Assembly (NCBI GenBank): GCA_945913025.1
Contig: CAMECJ010000005.1
Span: forward strand, 1 to 64,000
Direction of reading: 5' to 3'
DNA from: an uncultured Elusimicrobia bacterium
Lineage (GTDB): Bacteria; Elusimicrobiota; Elusimicrobia; Elusimicrobiales; Elusimicrobiaceae
DNA length: 64,000 nt
Notes under the pieces: model-generated
What the model was told of the DNA's origin: nothing
Seen by the model: only the letters and a program-made list of their open reading frames with translations
The model's database searches: none
Part shown: in pieces, positions 8,647 through 17,294 of the stretch
How the letters are laid out: each line of letters begins with the position of its first letter
How positions within the stretch are numbered: position 1 is the first letter of the stretch
Made by a program: the position numbers and the translations under genes

Positions 8647-9086
8647 TTTCACACATTTTCTACAACACGGATATCCCCAAACACCTGCGCCGCACGGGAC
8701 TCTTTAAAGCCGCGTTGGAAAAGGGCCTTAAACATTTTGCCAAACAAAACATTGAAGTCAACGTGATTTTTGTGGACGAAAAAGAAATCTTACGCGTGAA
8801 TAAAGAATTTTTAAACCATCACTACATAACGGACGTGATTTCGTTCAACCACGAACGTCCTCCTTTTGATACGGGCGAACCGTGGGCGTTCGGCGATATT
8901 TTTGTTTGCTACCAGGTGGCGCGCAAAAACGCGCAATCGTTCGGCCATACGTTTTTGCAGGAAATGATGATGTACGTCACGCACGGAGCGCTGCACCTTT
9001 CGGGCATGGACGACAACGCGCCCGAAGACCGCGCGGAAATGGACCGCCAGGCGGAAAAAATCATTGCGCGCGTGCTGAAAAAATAA
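8643..9086 (+). CDS. ybeY: Endoribonuclease YbeY (rRNA maturation)
   Basis: A 147-aa YbeY/UPF0054 metalloprotein, known for 16S rRNA 3'-end maturation and late 70S quality control. TDVISFNHE, FGDIFVCYQVA and the metal motif HGALHLSGMDD are visible. The usual third histidine of HxxxHxxGxxH is replaced: the motif ends MDD where many homologues have YDH. An aspartate here could still bind the metal. Coupled to phoH by a 4-nt overlap. Confidence 0.92.
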   Translation: MISHIFYNTDIPKHLRRTGLFKAALEKGLKHFAKQNIEVNVIFVDEKEILRVNKEFLNHHYITDVISFNHERPPFDTGEPWAFGDIFVCYQVARKNAQSFGHTFLQEMMMYVTHGALHLSGMDDNAPEDRAEMDRQAEKIIARVLKK

Positions 9087-9162
9087 TGCGATTCGGAGAT
9101 ATCCTCTGGGAAAGGACGGAGGCCCGTTCCATGTAAAACGCAAGCTCAATGCACTGCTGTCT

Positions 9163-9191
9163 GGATCCTGAAACAAGTTCAGGATGATGAC
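9163..9191. repeat. Short palindromic repeat (PELVSGS-type)
   Basis: GGATCCTGAAACAAGTTCAGG followed by ATGATGAC, a palindrome around TGAAACAAGTTCA. A second copy lies inside the pseudopilin gene at 34550-34577, where the minus strand encodes HPELVSGS. Here it is intergenic. Similar palindromes encoding PELVSGS are scattered in many bacterial genomes. Confidence 0.7.
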
Positions 9192-9210
9192 ACAAAACAA
9201 CGCCGTGCAA

Positions 9211-9410
9211 AACAGAATAGCATTGCGCTACTTCGGCTGATTTTTCAAATTTGCGCTAAATTTGTGCCGTAAGTTTGGCCGCAGCGTAGTGGTAATTACG
9301 TAAGGCCAAAGTCGGCGCAAAGTTAGCCAAAGGTGGAAAATGGTTGCCCGTAAAAGCAACTAAGGATAAGCAATCGCTTTCTTATCCTTGGTGCGAAAAT
9401 CGTCAGTTAA
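9211..9410 (-). repeat. Dispersed structured repeat, copy A
   Basis: About 200 nt directly downstream of the phosphatase gene ending at 9420, similar to copies at 39579-39771 and 49686-49765. In the minus (mRNA) sense it has a terminator-like hairpin at about 9362-9388 (AAGGATAAG / CTTATCCTT) and then a conserved GGGCAACCATTTTCCAC. A second stem follows with GCGCCGACUUUGGCC pairing with GGCCAAACUUACGGC, and the end reads TTGAAAAATCAGCCGAAG. With copies B and C it explains most of the 9087-9419 gap, together with the short palindrome at 9163. Confidence 0.75.
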
Positions 9411-9419
9411 GTACAGTTT

Positions 9420-10208
9420 TTACTGATCCGCCACATCCACAATCTCCGGCCGGCCGTCCTCGTGAATGACTAAATACTGCAATTTCCGGTGCAGTCCCAC
9501 ATCCACGGGGATAATATTGGCCGTCCGGTCCACAATAATCCGCCCCACTTGCGTATGCCCCACCACCTGCAGTACCGGACTTTTGGGGTACGAAGAAACC
9601 AAATCTTCCAAATCTTCCCAAAAAATCCCGCCGAAACGGTCCGGCCCTTTGCGGCTGACGCTGATGTTAAAAATGGGATGTTTAAAAAACTGGTGTTTTA
9701 TGGATTCCTTAAAAATCAAATTAATCAGCACCGCTATATTTCCGGCGGACGGCTCGTCCAACTGCATCTGAAAAATTTTATACAGTTTGCGCGTTACGCC
9801 AGCGTGGGTAAACAAATAGCCTTTATAGGCACACGCGGCGCGCAGTTCGCCGTTTAAAACCTGCCGGACCAGTTTATCGCGCACCAACTTGGCCTCCTCC
9901 GTGCTGAAACCGGAAATTACAAAATTGCTGAGTAAAAGTTCCAATTCGTGGTTGCCCACCAAACGGACGACTTCCCCGCTCGAGAGCGAGGCCTGCTTTT
10001 GGATTTTGTCCAGCAAATCGTCCACTTTGCGCGAAAAAGGCCCGCGGTCAAAAATATCGCCCATCTGGATCAAGCGGTCGTGCGTACCGCACCAATCCAA
10101 CCGTTCGTCCACTAGTCCCGCATTACGCAGGATTTTGGCAAACGGATCAAACTGGCCGTGTACGTCGCCCACTACCACCACTCTTTTGCCGCGGATTTTC
10201 TCGCTCAT
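9420..10208 (-). CDS. PPP-family serine/threonine phosphatase-like metallophosphoesterase
   Basis: A 262-aa protein with the full PPP metallophosphatase signature: GDVHGQ (residues 15-20), GDIFDRG (about 50-56) and GNHE (about 86-89), plus later histidines in THAGV and GHTQVG. Members dephosphorylate phosphoproteins or cleave diadenosine polyphosphates. The substrate cannot be told from sequence. It is divergent from the GlcD/E fusion gene at 10274 and followed by the structured repeat, which may act as its 3' end. Confidence 0.85.
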   Translation of the reverse strand: MSEKIRGKRVVVVGDVHGQFDPFAKILRNAGLVDERLDWCGTHDRLIQMGDIFDRGPFSRKVDDLLDKIQKQASLSSGEVVRLVGNHELELLLSNFVISGFSTEEAKLVRDKLVRQVLNGELRAACAYKGYLFTHAGVTRKLYKIFQMQLDEPSAGNIAVLINLIFKESIKHQFFKHPIFNISVSRKGPDRFGGIFWEDLEDLVSSYPKSPVLQVVGHTQVGRIIVDRTANIIPVDVGLHRKLQYLVIHEDGRPEIVDVADQ

Positions 10209-10273
10209 AGCGTTTTACTCTATACAAAATAATATAATATAGTATACAAAAACTTGCGCCCCGCGCACGATTT

Positions 10274-12265
10274 ATGAAGATACCGCAAACCGCTTTACAC
10301 CAACTGTACTCCCTTTTAGGGAAGGAAAACGTCCTTACGGACGAAGCGTCTTTACTGATCCACGCCTACGACTGTTCCCTCTCCCGCACCCGTCCGGACC
10401 TCTTGCTGAATCTTCAGTGTGAGGAACACATTGCGCCCGTTTTGCAAATTTTGTACACCCATAAAATTCCATTCGTACCGCGGGCGTCGGCCACCAACCA
10501 CGCAGGGTCCTGCGCCGCGCTAAACGGCGGGGCGATTATCAATTTAACGGGGCTTAACCGCATTTTACAAATCAATACCCGCGAACAAACGGCGTGGGTG
10601 CAAGCGGGCGTTATTACCGCGGACTTGCAAAATGCGTTAAACAAACTTGGTTTTTTCTACGCGCCTGACCCCGCCAGCGAACGCGTCTGCACGCTGGGCG
10701 GCAATTTGGCGCAAAACGCCAGCGGGGCGCGGTGCATGAAATACGGCGGTACGCCCGACCACGTGTTGGAAGCCTGCGCCGTACTGCCCGACGGAACGCC
10801 CCTTCATCTGGCGCGTAACGGAGGCGGACCGGATTTCATCGGTCTTTTGGCCGGAAGCGAAGGAACGCTGGGCATTATTACGCGGATGAAAGTAAAAATT
10901 CTGCCGCTTGCCAAACATATCAAAACTTTTTTGGCGACGTTTCCTTCTCTTGCCGACAGCGTTCAGACGGTTACGGATTTAACGGCCCGCGGCATTATCC
11001 CGCGCTGTGTGGAAGCGATGGACCAAACCACACTGCAAACGGTGGAAGATTTTTCGCACGCGGGCTATCCCACCGACGCACAAGCCCTGCTGATTTTGGA
11101 ATTGGACGGCACTCCTTCGCAAATCGCGCAGGAAGCCAAAGAACTGGAAGAAGTCTGCCGCCTCAATCACGCACATTGCTTTCAGCCTGCCAAAACGCCG
11201 GCAGAACGCCAAAAATTATGGCTCGGCCGGCGCGCCGCCTACGCGGCGATTGCACGCTTGGCCCCTAACGTAATGGTGGGCGACGGTACCGTTCCACGTT
11301 CCAACCTGCCGCTTGCGCTTGAAAAAGTATACCGTATTCTGCAAGAACGCGGCGTGCACGCCAGCCTGCTCTTTCACGCGGGAGACGGGAATTTTCACCC
11401 GCATTTTATTTTTGATGAACGCAACAAACCCGACGTTTTGCGCGTGAAAAAAGCGCTTCAGGAGGTGCTTCGCGCCTGCGTGGACTGCGGCGGCACCATT
11501 TCGGGCGAGCACGGCATAGGCGTAGAAAAACGCGCCGAAATGGCTTATCAATACGACCTCCCGACGCTTGATTTATTCGCCCGCATTAAACGTGCGGCAG
11601 ACCCCTTAAATTTGGCAAACCCGCTCAAGATTCTTCCTGTAAGTTACGCCGAAAAAGCTCGTCCGCAAATAACGCCGGACAAAACCGTGGCGGAACTGGC
11701 CGAAGCCGTACGCACACGCCGCCAAACCCGCACACCCGTCATAGTTACCGGAAATAATACGCGCTTAAAAACACATACACGGCAAATGCTTTCCACCCGC
11801 GCTTTGGATAAAATCTTAGATATCGATTTAACCAATTACACCGTTACGGTGCAGGCAGGCGTAACGCTAAAAAAACTGTGGAGCGAACTGAAAAAACATC
11901 ACGTTTACTGCGCTCTGCCGGAAGAAACGGGCACTGCCGGAGGCGCATTTTCCTGCGGGGCATATCCCGATTTTTACGCGCACGTCTTGGGGATAGAAGC
12001 GGTAACCCCCGACGGAAGCGTTGTGCGTTACGGCGGAAAATTTATGAAAAATTCCGCCGGATATCATGTCACGCGTCTGTTTGCGGGCGCGCGGGGCACG
12101 TTGGGAATCATCACGCAGCTGACATTCAAAATTTTTGCCAAACCCGTTCCGCCCGCCGCAAAAAAATCCGCAGCGGCCGAACCAAACGCACTGTGGCGCG
12201 CGCTTAAAAACGAACTGGACCCCGACGGTCTTTTCCCCGCCGTACCGGAGGATAAAAATGGTTGA
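10274..12265 (+). CDS. GlcD-GlcE fused FAD-binding oxidoreductase
   Basis: A 663-aa protein combining two PCMH-type FAD domains. Residues 1 to about 455 match glycolate/D-lactate oxidase subunit GlcD: PRASATNHAGSC, GGNLAQNASGAR, GLLAGSEGTLGIIT and C-terminal HAGDGNFHPHF and SGEHGIG. Residues about 465-640 match GlcE: VIVTGNN, LDIDLTNYTVTVQAG, then MKNSAGYHVTRLFAGARGTLGIITQL. In E. coli these are separate subunits. The stop overlaps the ATG of the iron-sulfur protein gene by 8 nt, so one complex is likely. The substrate is probably a 2-hydroxy acid such as glycolate or D-lactate, by inference. The SD is poor; an A/T-rich promoter region (TATAAT near 10231) lies upstream. Confidence 0.88.
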   Translation: MKIPQTALHQLYSLLGKENVLTDEASLLIHAYDCSLSRTRPDLLLNLQCEEHIAPVLQILYTHKIPFVPRASATNHAGSCAALNGGAIINLTGLNRILQINTREQTAWVQAGVITADLQNALNKLGFFYAPDPASERVCTLGGNLAQNASGARCMKYGGTPDHVLEACAVLPDGTPLHLARNGGGPDFIGLLAGSEGTLGIITRMKVKILPLAKHIKTFLATFPSLADSVQTVTDLTARGIIPRCVEAMDQTTLQTVEDFSHAGYPTDAQALLILELDGTPSQIAQEAKELEEVCRLNHAHCFQPAKTPAERQKLWLGRRAAYAAIARLAPNVMVGDGTVPRSNLPLALEKVYRILQERGVHASLLFHAGDGNFHPHFIFDERNKPDVLRVKKALQEVLRACVDCGGTISGEHGIGVEKRAEMAYQYDLPTLDLFARIKRAADPLNLANPLKILPVSYAEKARPQITPDKTVAELAEAVRTRRQTRTPVIVTGNNTRLKTHTRQMLSTRALDKILDIDLTNYTVTVQAGVTLKKLWSELKKHHVYCALPEETGTAGGAFSCGAYPDFYAHVLGIEAVTPDGSVVRYGGKFMKNSAGYHVTRLFAGARGTLGIITQLTFKIFAKPVPPAAKKSAAAEPNALWRALKNELDPDGLFPAVPEDKNG

Positions 12266-13547
12266 TTTTTATTTTTCCAACCCGCATAAACTGCTCCGCG
12301 CGCTGCACACGGAACTGGGCGAACGCGCCGTGTACGATTCCGTGGCCCATTGTACCCGCTGCGGCTGCTGCCAGCAGGCGTGCCCGTCCCTTTTGATTAA
12401 AAAACAAGAAACCTTTTCCCCGCGCGGAAGAAACCAAATGATACGTCTTTTAATGGAAGGTAAATTAAATACGCGCGCGCACCGGTTGTTGTTGGAAGAA
12501 GTCATCAATTCCTGTACATTATGCGGACGATGCATCCAAGCGTGCGCCGGAAAAATCCCTACGGCTGAGCACATACTGGAACTCAGGCGCCGCCTAAACT
12601 TGCGCGCCCTGCCGGCGCCGCTTCACCGCCTGCTTGCGTTACGCACTTCCTCCCCCGTTTGGTTTTCCCGCCTTGTACGGGCTGCTCTTTTGGCACGGCG
12701 GACGGGAATCGTCAAACTTTTACGCTTAACGGGCATTACACGGATGAAAGGATTATCGTGGATTAACCGCGCAGATGACCTTCTTCCCGCACAAACGCCG
12801 GAACTGAAAAAATATCTGCTCAACCAAAAACTCAGTTTAGAGTCCCACAACCCGACGCTGGTTTATTTGCCTTCTATGGAAGCGGAGTTTTTGATGCCCC
12901 GTTTGGCGGCGGACGTGCTAAAAACAGCCGCAAAAAAGCACCGTACGCTAGTGTGGCGCAATCAATCCTCCGGTCTGTTTGAATACGTATACGGAGATTT
13001 ACGCAAGAGCCGTCTGGCCGTACGACGCCTAATCCGCCGACACGAGCAAACAGGCAACCTGCCGCTGCTGACCGACAGCGCGGACGTATTTATCTTTTTA
13101 CGCCGCGCCGCGCAATTATTTTCCGGCAACAAACGGTGGGAGGAAAAAGCACGCTGCTTCTCCCGGCGCGTTTTATTTGCAACGGATATAATGCCCCAAA
13201 AAAGCTCTGTTCCCGATATTAAAATACCCGTGCGGCTGGACTATTCCGCTTTATTTTGCCGCGAAGGCGAGCCGTTTGAACGCGCGCAGAAAATTTTAAA
13301 AACACTTTTTAAGAAAAATTTTGTAGAGTGTTTGTATACGGACGCGGACACACCCGCGTTCGGTTACGGATTCGTGCGGAGAAATCTGGCGCAGGAAACG
13401 GCTTTGCAAACCGTACGGTCCATCGCCCAAACACAGGCCGCAACTGTGTTTACGTTGTCAGGGCTGTCCGCACTGGAGTTAAACTACTGGCTGAAACGCT
13501 TTTATCCAGCGGCCCAGGCGGACCACGTCATAAGCTTACACGGATAA
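12258..13547 (+). CDS. GlcF-like ferredoxin subunit, degenerate C-terminus
   Basis: 429 aa from the ATG at 12258 (SD CCGGAGG). Two [4Fe-4S] motifs are present: CTRCGCCQQACP (Cys32, 35, 38, 42) and CTLCGRCIQACAG (Cys86, 89, 92, 96). They should carry electrons from the FAD subunit to the quinone pool or another acceptor. GlcF and related proteins then carry two CCG domains. Here the corresponding region reads QSSGLFEYVYGDLRKSR, with the cysteine pair replaced by serines, and no second CCG is seen. The C-terminal half therefore looks like a CCG fold that has lost its cofactor residues. It is translationally coupled to the fusion gene and follows it directly. Confidence 0.82.
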   Translation: MVDFYFSNPHKLLRALHTELGERAVYDSVAHCTRCGCCQQACPSLLIKKQETFSPRGRNQMIRLLMEGKLNTRAHRLLLEEVINSCTLCGRCIQACAGKIPTAEHILELRRRLNLRALPAPLHRLLALRTSSPVWFSRLVRAALLARRTGIVKLLRLTGITRMKGLSWINRADDLLPAQTPELKKYLLNQKLSLESHNPTLVYLPSMEAEFLMPRLAADVLKTAAKKHRTLVWRNQSSGLFEYVYGDLRKSRLAVRRLIRRHEQTGNLPLLTDSADVFIFLRRAAQLFSGNKRWEEKARCFSRRVLFATDIMPQKSSVPDIKIPVRLDYSALFCREGEPFERAQKILKTLFKKNFVECLYTDADTPAFGYGFVRRNLAQETALQTVRSIAQTQAATVFTLSGLSALELNYWLKRFYPAAQADHVISLHG

Positions 13548-13552
13548 ACATT

Positions 13553-14740
13553 ATGCAGACTTTTAGACCGGACAATGGAAATCTTTCCGCGGAAGAAAAG
13601 TTGAATTTACTGGTGGAATTCGGCGCTCGTATGTCGGGCGAACTCCGCTTGAACAAACTGCTTGATATTATTGCCCAGCAAATTACCAAACTGCTTAACG
13701 TAGGGCGGTGTACCATTTATTTAAAAGATGTGGAAAAAAATGAGTTATGGTCCAAAATTGCGCAAGGGCACGGGTTGGAACATACCGAAATCCGCGTACC
13801 GCTTAACGGTTCGGGCATTATTTCTATTGTGGCGCACACGGGCGAAACAGTCAATCTGCCCAACGCCTATGAAGATCCCCGCTTCTCAATGGACGTGGAT
13901 ATGGTAACTGATTTCCGCACCCATTCGATGTTGGCGTGCCCTTTAAAAAACAATTCCGGCAAAGTCCTCGGCGTGTTTCAGGTAGCCAATAAATCCGACG
14001 GTACTCCCTTTGATAAAAACGATGAAGGAATTTTAATGTTGCTTGCCACCTTGGCAGGCAGCGCAATAGAAATCGCCAAACTGTATCAGGACGTCCACGT
14101 CGCCCAGCTGGAAACCATTTACCGGCTGGCTGTTACCGCCGAATACCGCGACCAGCAAGACACCCGCGCACACTTAAAAAATATCAGCATTATTTCCTAT
14201 CTGCTTGCGCTTGCGCTCGGAATGAGCAAAAAAGATGCGGAACTTATCAAAAACGCAAGCCCGCTGCATGACATCGGTAAAGTAGCGCTGGCCGACAACA
14301 TTTTGTTAAAACCCGGGAAACTTACGCCCGAAGAATTTGAAATTATGAAATCACACACTGTGTACGGCGGGCGGATTTTGGAAGGCGCACATTCCAAGGT
14401 GCTGAAAATCGCGCATAAAATGAGTTTGTACCACCATGAAAAATGGAACGGTTCGGGTTACCCCAAAGGGCTCAAAGAAGAAGAAATCCCGATAGAAGCC
14501 CGCATTGTAACAGTAGCCGATGTTTTCGATGCGCTGTGCGTATTCCGTGTATACAAAAAAGCGTGGCCGACGGACGAAGCGTACGAATATATTCTTCGTG
14601 AATCGGGCCAATCGTTTGACCCGCGCATTGTCGCCGCATTTAAAAAAATCTATCCGTCCGTACGCAAACTGTACGCACATATTTCGGTCAACCAACCGAA
14701 AAACCAAAAAGTCTCGTCAACGGAAAAACACCTCTCTTAA
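13553..14740 (+). CDS. GAF / HD-GYP domain signalling protein
   Basis: 395 aa from the ATG at 13553. Residues about 22-170 form a GAF sensor domain. Residues about 190-375 form an HD-GYP domain with SPLHDIGK, HHEKWNGSGYPKGL and RIVTVADVFDAL, which is the active-site set of cyclic-di-GMP phosphodiesterases. The upstream conserved segment reads AEYRDQQDTRAHLKNIS, where TGxH is usual, so TGEH is changed to TRAH. No membrane segment is present; the protein should be cytosolic. A longer in-frame start at 13328 overlaps the GlcF gene and is unlikely. Ends at a strong terminator. Confidence 0.88.
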   Translation: MQTFRPDNGNLSAEEKLNLLVEFGARMSGELRLNKLLDIIAQQITKLLNVGRCTIYLKDVEKNELWSKIAQGHGLEHTEIRVPLNGSGIISIVAHTGETVNLPNAYEDPRFSMDVDMVTDFRTHSMLACPLKNNSGKVLGVFQVANKSDGTPFDKNDEGILMLLATLAGSAIEIAKLYQDVHVAQLETIYRLAVTAEYRDQQDTRAHLKNISIISYLLALALGMSKKDAELIKNASPLHDIGKVALADNILLKPGKLTPEEFEIMKSHTVYGGRILEGAHSKVLKIAHKMSLYHHEKWNGSGYPKGLKEEEIPIEARIVTVADVFDALCVFRVYKKAWPTDEAYEYILRESGQSFDPRIVAAFKKIYPSVRKLYAHISVNQPKNQKVSSTEKHLS

Positions 14741-14769
14741 AAATCCCCTGCGCCGGCGCAGGGGATTTT
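14740..14769 (+). terminator. Intrinsic terminator after the HD-GYP gene
   Basis: AAAATCCCCTGCGCC / GGCGCAGGGGATTTT, a perfect 15-bp stem directly after the stop codon. Confidence 0.88.
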
Positions 14770-14855
14770 ACCGATAGCGGCCCTGTGCCAAAAATACTAC
14801 AATAATAGAGTCCTTTTGGCTTTCAACCTTAAGTACAATCTTATCTCACGAGGTT

Positions 14856-15938
14856 ATGATGGAAAAAGAGACTGTATTAGTGGGCCTGAGCGGCGGAGTG
14901 GACTCCGCGGCATCAGCCGTGATGTTAAAAGAACAAGGATACCGCGTCATCGGCGCGACGATGCAAATATGGGATCCTTCCTTGCCGATTCCCAAAGGGG
15001 AATACCAAAAAAACGCGTGTTTATCGCCGGAAAAAGAGGATTTGGAGGAGGTTCGCCGCATTGCGGAAAAAATCGGCATTGAATACATTGTCGTGGACTG
15101 CCGGCAGGAATACCGCCAAACGGTGCTGGATAACTTCCGCCTGGAATACGCCTGCGGCCGAACTCCTAATCCGTGCGTACTGTGCAACAGTTTGATTAAA
15201 TTCGGCGTACTGCCGTCTGCCGCCAAAGCGCAGGGCGTTGCGTTTGACAAATTCGCTACCGGACACTATGCGCGCGTGGCGTTTGATAAAATTTCCGGCA
15301 AATACCTGCTAAAGAAAGCGGCGGACTTGTCGCGCGACCAAAGCTATTTTTTACACCGCTTAAAACAACCCCAACTGGCGAGCGTACTTTTCCCGTTGGG
15401 CGAAAAAACAAAGCCGGAAATCCGCGAAATCGCCCGCAAAGCGGGGCTGGCCGTCGCCGATAAAGAGGACAGCCAAGATTTTTACTGCGGCGATTACAAC
15501 GACCTGCTTAACTTCCCCAATAAAGAAGGCGACATCGTTACCAAAGACGGCAAAAAAGTAGCCCGCCACCACGGAATATGGGGATACACAATCGGCAAAC
15601 GCAAAGGCCTTGGCATCAGCGGGTTTGCCGCGCCTATGTACGTAGTGGGGCTCGACGCCGAAAAAAACCAAGTTATCATCGGGCCGAAAGCGGATTTGTA
15701 TTCAGATACGCTGACAGCGGAGAATATCAGCTGGGTGGCGGGCGAGCCGCCGGCGCAGACGTTTGACTGCGAAATTAAAATCCGCAACCTGCACCACCCC
15801 GCCAAAGCACGCGTGACGGTGCGGGAAGACGGTTCCTTGGAAGCCAAATTTGAGGAACCGCAAATGTCTATTACCGCAGGGCAGTCCGCCGTGTTGTACC
15901 AAGGAGACATAGTGCTGGGCGGCGGAATGATACGGTAA
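14856..15938 (+). CDS. mnmA: tRNA 2-thiouridylase MnmA
   Basis: Thiolates U34 of tRNA-Lys, Glu and Gln. PP-loop SGGVDSAASA near residues 13-22, the first catalytic cysteine in RTPNPCVLCNSLIKF, and the second in DSQDFYCGDYND are present, as is GYTIGKRKGLGI. At 360 aa the length is typical. Two tandem ATGs follow SD ACGAGG; either could be used. The sulfur donor partner (IscS) is not in the window. Confidence 0.95.
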   Translation: MMEKETVLVGLSGGVDSAASAVMLKEQGYRVIGATMQIWDPSLPIPKGEYQKNACLSPEKEDLEEVRRIAEKIGIEYIVVDCRQEYRQTVLDNFRLEYACGRTPNPCVLCNSLIKFGVLPSAAKAQGVAFDKFATGHYARVAFDKISGKYLLKKAADLSRDQSYFLHRLKQPQLASVLFPLGEKTKPEIREIARKAGLAVADKEDSQDFYCGDYNDLLNFPNKEGDIVTKDGKKVARHHGIWGYTIGKRKGLGISGFAAPMYVVGLDAEKNQVIIGPKADLYSDTLTAENISWVAGEPPAQTFDCEIKIRNLHHPAKARVTVREDGSLEAKFEEPQMSITAGQSAVLYQGDIVLGGGMIR

Positions 15939-15949
15939 GTTTTACAAAA

Positions 15950-15977
15950 ACGGGACAAGGTAAAATCCTTGTCCCGT
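15950..15977. terminator. Bidirectional terminator between mnmA and dnaJ
   Basis: ACGGGACAAGG / CCTTGTCCCGT stem with a 6-nt loop in the 59-bp convergent gap; T-rich on the plus side (TTCGTTTTTC). Confidence 0.8.
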
Positions 15978-15997
15978 TCGTTTTTCTTCAAACCTGC

Positions 15998-17113
15998 TTA
16001 CGAAAACAATTCTTTAAAGAAACTCTTTTTGCCGCCCGTTTCTTTGGCCAGCTCTTCCAACAGTTCCTTTTGGCGGGCCGTCGGTTTTTTGGGAACCTCA
16101 ATTTTTACATTGACAAGCAAATCCCCAAAGCCTTTTTTGCCCAGGCGCGGCATCCCGTTGCCCTGCATTTTAAGCACCGAACCGAACTGCGTGCCTTTTG
16201 GGATATCGAGCTCCACCTCTTTGCCTTCAATGGTGGGCACTTTAATGCTGCCGCCGAGCACCGCCTGCGGATACGTAATTTGCGCGTCCAACATTAAATC
16301 GTCGCCTTCGCGGCGGAAGATTTGATGTTCTTTTACGCGCACTTCTACATACAAATCGCCGAAGCCGCCCCCGTTCTGCCCAATATCGCCGCCGTTGGAA
16401 ACGCGCAGCGTAATCCCCGTGCGTACGCCGGAGGGGATTTTGACGGTAATTTTTTCTTTCACGCGTTTGGTACCGCTCCCGCGGCAGACCGAACACGGAG
16501 TTTCCACTACGGTGCCTTTGCCGCCGCAGTCCGGGCAGACTTGGCGCATACTGAAAAATCCCTGCGAATACGTTACCGTACCCGTTCCGCGGCACGAGTT
16601 GCACGTTTTACGCTTACTTCCGGCGGCCGCACCGGAGCCGTCACATTCGGAACAGTTGTCCAGACGGGTATATTCCACAGGCACTTCTTTACCGGAAAAC
16701 GCTTCTTCGAGCGTAAGGGTGACGTCCAGTTTCAAATCTTCGCCACGGGTAGCGCGGGGTGCGCCGCCCCGTCCGGCTCGGCCAAAACCGCCGCCGAATA
16801 TATCGCCGAATACGGAACCGAAAATATCGTTAATATCGCCAAAACCTCCGGCGTTAAATCCGCCAAATCCGCCCGCGCCGTTTACGCCTTCGTGGCCGTA
16901 CTGGTCGTACATCTGTTTTTTCTGCGGGTCCGACAGCACAGAAAACGCTTCGTTGATTTTTTTAAATTGCTCTTCGGCATTTTTATCCCCCGGGCAGCGG
17001 TCGGGGTGGTACTTCATCGCTTTTCGGCGGAACGCAGATTTGATTTCCGCTTCGGTGGCGGAGCGTTCCACGCCGAGAATTTGATAATAATCTTCTTTCA
17101 TAGTTGCAGGCAT
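15998..17113 (-). CDS. dnaJ: Chaperone DnaJ
   Basis: A class I Hsp40, 371 aa, stimulating DnaK ATPase and delivering unfolded clients. The J domain (residues 5-70) holds HPD in KYHPDRCPGDKN. A Gly/Phe region lies at about 75-125, then four zinc motifs CSECDGSG, CNSCRGTG, CPDCGGKG and CSVCRGSG, and the C-terminal client domains. Start MPAT at 17113 is favoured because AGGA lies 4 nt upstream; the later ATG at 17101 lacks an SD. dnaK and grpE are not adjacent. Confidence 0.96.
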   Translation of the reverse strand: MPATMKEDYYQILGVERSATEAEIKSAFRRKAMKYHPDRCPGDKNAEEQFKKINEAFSVLSDPQKKQMYDQYGHEGVNGAGGFGGFNAGGFGDINDIFGSVFGDIFGGGFGRAGRGGAPRATRGEDLKLDVTLTLEEAFSGKEVPVEYTRLDNCSECDGSGAAAGSKRKTCNSCRGTGTVTYSQGFFSMRQVCPDCGGKGTVVETPCSVCRGSGTKRVKEKITVKIPSGVRTGITLRVSNGGDIGQNGGGFGDLYVEVRVKEHQIFRREGDDLMLDAQITYPQAVLGGSIKVPTIEGKEVELDIPKGTQFGSVLKMQGNGMPRLGKKGFGDLLVNVKIEVPKKPTARQKELLEELAKETGGKKSFFKELFS

Positions 17114-17198
17114 AATCCTAAATCCGTAATTATTTTTTATATTTTATTAAATTTTGGCCCGCTCTTGCACAAGAGACGCGCTTTAAGCGCAATTATGC

Positions 17199-17288
17199 TA
17201 TAATATATATACAAATTAAGGGAGAGTAACTCTCCGCGCCGGGCCGGTAATTGCCGGACGGGAGCGTTTTCTCTCTATTTGGTATAAT
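17199..17288 (+). promoter_or_regulatory. Dual promoter and structured leader of rplU-rpmA
   Basis: An upstream extended -10 (TGC-TATAAT, hexamer 17199-17204) would give a leader of about 85 nt with two hairpins: GGAGAG/CTCTCC at 17221-17235 and CCGG/CCGG at 17244-17257. A second extended -10, TGG-TATAAT at 17280-17288, ends 6 nt before the rplU ATG and would give a leaderless mRNA. Structured leaders before rplU are known in other phyla as feedback sites; whether this is one is not shown. Confidence 0.5.
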
Positions 17289-17294
17289 AAAACT

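Noticed and set aside
9087-9419. Remnant coding sequence in the gap after ybeY
   Set aside because: All frames are broken, and the sequence is accounted for by the palindrome and the structured repeat.
13328-13552. N-terminal extension of the HD-GYP gene
   Set aside because: It would overlap the GlcF-like gene by over 200 nt; the GAF domain begins properly after the ATG at 13553.
16322-17203. Plus-strand ORF of 293 codons opposite dnaJ
   Set aside because: Complement of the Gly/Cys-rich dnaJ region; no start signals and no recognisable domain.
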